DNA from: Rallus limicola | Lineage: Eukaryota > Chordata > Aves > Gruiformes > Rallidae | Assembly: GCA_022605955.1 (NCBI GenBank) | Contig: JAKCOZ010000015.1 | Location: forward strand, 6,577,287-6,641,286 | Length of the DNA stretch: 64,000 bases | Direction: 5' to 3' | In this document: in pieces, positions 62,827-64,000 of the stretch | Layout of the letters: each line of letters opens with the position of its first letter | How positions within the stretch are numbered: the stretch's first letter is position 1 | Made by a program: the position numbers and the translations under genes | The notes under the pieces: generated by a model | Told to the model about the DNA's origin: nothing | What the model saw: the letters and a program-made list of their open reading frames with translations, nothing else | The model's database searches: none

Positions 62827-64000
62827 TTGTGATTTAGGTACTATACTTCTAATGCAAAATATGTCTCATTCTGTTCTTTTATTTTATTAATATATATATG
62901 TATTCATGGTTTATAATGGCAATAATTCTTTGTCAAGCATTTCCAGTCACATGGAGACCACTTCAGCTATGCATGTCCAAATGCTTTACCATAAATTGGG
63001 TTTGTTTATGGCTTTCATTGGGTTTTTTTGAAATAAAAACTTGGCAGCCATTGTCATCACCTCTGAGCAATAGCTTCATAGTATTCACAAACGTTTTTCT
63101 TCTTATACAGAAGACTCTAGATCATGGAAGTGGGTAATGGGGAGCCTAGGTACTGAATGGAAACTGATGCATCTTGTCAAAACGGTTTGTTCTGTGTTAG
63201 TGGGAGACCAGTGATGACTCCTACATTCCTAGAGGAGTGCTGCCAAATTATTGACGATATTACCAGTTTGGTGATGAGGTGCTTTGAGAATAAATCTGGC
63301 AAATCTCTCCCATGTCTGATGTTGTCACAACCATACAGTGCAGGTGTTCCTCACAGCTTCTGCTTCTGATGCTTACAACGTGAAGAAGACCGCAACCATT
63401 CTTTTGCAATGTGGATTTCTGAAGCATTATGCAAGCTTTGAATTGATCCAGACTTCAGTAGAGAGATAGCTGATTAATTCAGGATAGCTGCTGCACTGCT
63501 AGGTGATCCCTACTCTTTCTGAGTTAACCTAACATTAACCTGCTGTACTTCCTTTTCTCTTGTGAGAAAATAATGCCCCTGAATGTTCTTTAAACAGCTG
63601 AAAAAGAGCAAGCATGTTTAGCAAACAGCTCATCTGTCACTTTATCTTTCAACAAGACAGATCAGCAAACAGCAGTTCCGGTTCCAAACAGTAACCCCAC
63701 TCAGGTGTTTGAAGCTGCTGTAAGAGTTCAAGTGTAAATGTAAACAGCACAAAGGGCAGCACTGGCCTGGTACTGAATGAATCCCAGAAAGTCTCTTCCT
63801 CTGTGTTTGCAGAATGCATTTCTTATCTCTTAAGTCTAGATTGTTTCTATTCCTTCTTCCTCCACAGCTCATAGACTCAAGGTCAAGAGATTCTTTGGTT
63901 CAGAAGCTGTTTCTGCTAGTTAGGATGTAAAGACAATTTCATTTTTCCTGCTTTTAGGGTTTTTTTAATATATCACATCAATAAATGCTTACAGCCTTAT

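Larger units (their letters stand above)
41154..64000 (+). other. SYN2: SYN2 intron 5 (partial), hosting antisense TIMP4
   Basis: From the donor GTATGT after HKEM to the end of the window no further synapsin exon is visible; the expected next block (PVVVKIGHAHSGMGK in known synapsins) was looked for and not found. The intron therefore exceeds 22.8 kb. It contains the TIMP4 gene on the minus strand between at least 47184 and 54070, three CR1 remnants (about 42.5, 49.7 and 55.2 kb), a TA dinucleotide run (42420-42438) and several short direct repeats. Stretches 55.4-64 kb hold no gene that I can recognise. Confidence 0.85.
54071..64000 (-). other. TIMP4: TIMP4 upstream sequence: intron 1 and possibly promoter; exon 1 not identified
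   Basis: Transcription of TIMP4 comes from higher coordinates. Exon 1 should encode a hydrophobic signal peptide followed by CSCAP..PQQH..NSALV (the Cys1-X-Cys3 wedge that chelates the protease zinc) and end in a G before a GT donor. I searched the reverse strand for a C-X-C motif with the flanking residues and found none. Either intron 1 is longer than 9.9 kb and exon 1 lies outside the window, or exon 1 has diverged or been lost in assembly. The small GC-rich patches at 57120-57240 and 59690-59780 were checked and do not encode it. Confidence 0.5.

Noticed and set aside
1..64000. tRNA, rRNA, CRISPR arrays, bacterial operons and insertion sequences
   Set aside because: No such structure was seen; the composition and exon-intron structure are those of a vertebrate nuclear genome.

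Overview
The window is a piece of a vertebrate nuclear genome, almost certainly a bird. It is AT-rich and CpG-poor, its coding exons are short and flanked by GT/AG splice sites, and it holds at least six truncated CR1 LINE copies, the dominant avian retrotransposon. Nothing is bacterial: there are no operons, CRISPR arrays or rRNA, and most open reading frames are chance intronic ORFs. The exact species cannot be fixed from the sequence alone.

Two genes are recognisable, one nested in the other. The host gene is SYN2 (synapsin II) on the + strand. Four consecutive coding exons (here numbered 2 to 5) lie at 19578-19635, 21891-21982, 25842-25998 and 41064-41153. They join in frame and encode the start of the synapsin C domain, the ATP-grasp-like, actin- and vesicle-binding core. 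Exon 1 (domains A and B) must lie upstream of the window, and the rest of the C domain and the C-terminal domains lie downstream.

Inside the large intron after exon 5, on the opposite strand, sits TIMP4 (tissue inhibitor of metalloproteinases 4), with exons 2 to 5 at 54070-53973, 48432-48318, 47679-47555 and 47381-47184. This antisense nesting of a TIMP in a synapsin intron is the known SYN/TIMP arrangement (SYN2/TIMP4, SYN3/TIMP3). TIMP4 exon 1 (signal peptide and the inhibitory Cys-X-Cys N terminus) was not found in the remaining ~9.9 kb of the window.

Layout: 1-19577, SYN2 intron 1, with a small CpG-rich patch near 6.9-7.1 kb, a striking 65-bp inverted repeat at 10.2-10.4 kb, a 48-bp tandem duplication, a C/T homopyrimidine tract and two CR1 remnants; 19.6-26 kb, exons 2-4 with short introns; 26-41 kb, intron 4 with the longest CR1 fragment; 41.2-64 kb, intron 5 with TIMP4 and three CR1 remnants.

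The most unusual item is the near-perfect inverted repeat at 10224-10397, which would fold into a 65-bp duplex in the SYN2 pre-mRNA. I found no evidence of a wholly new biological system.
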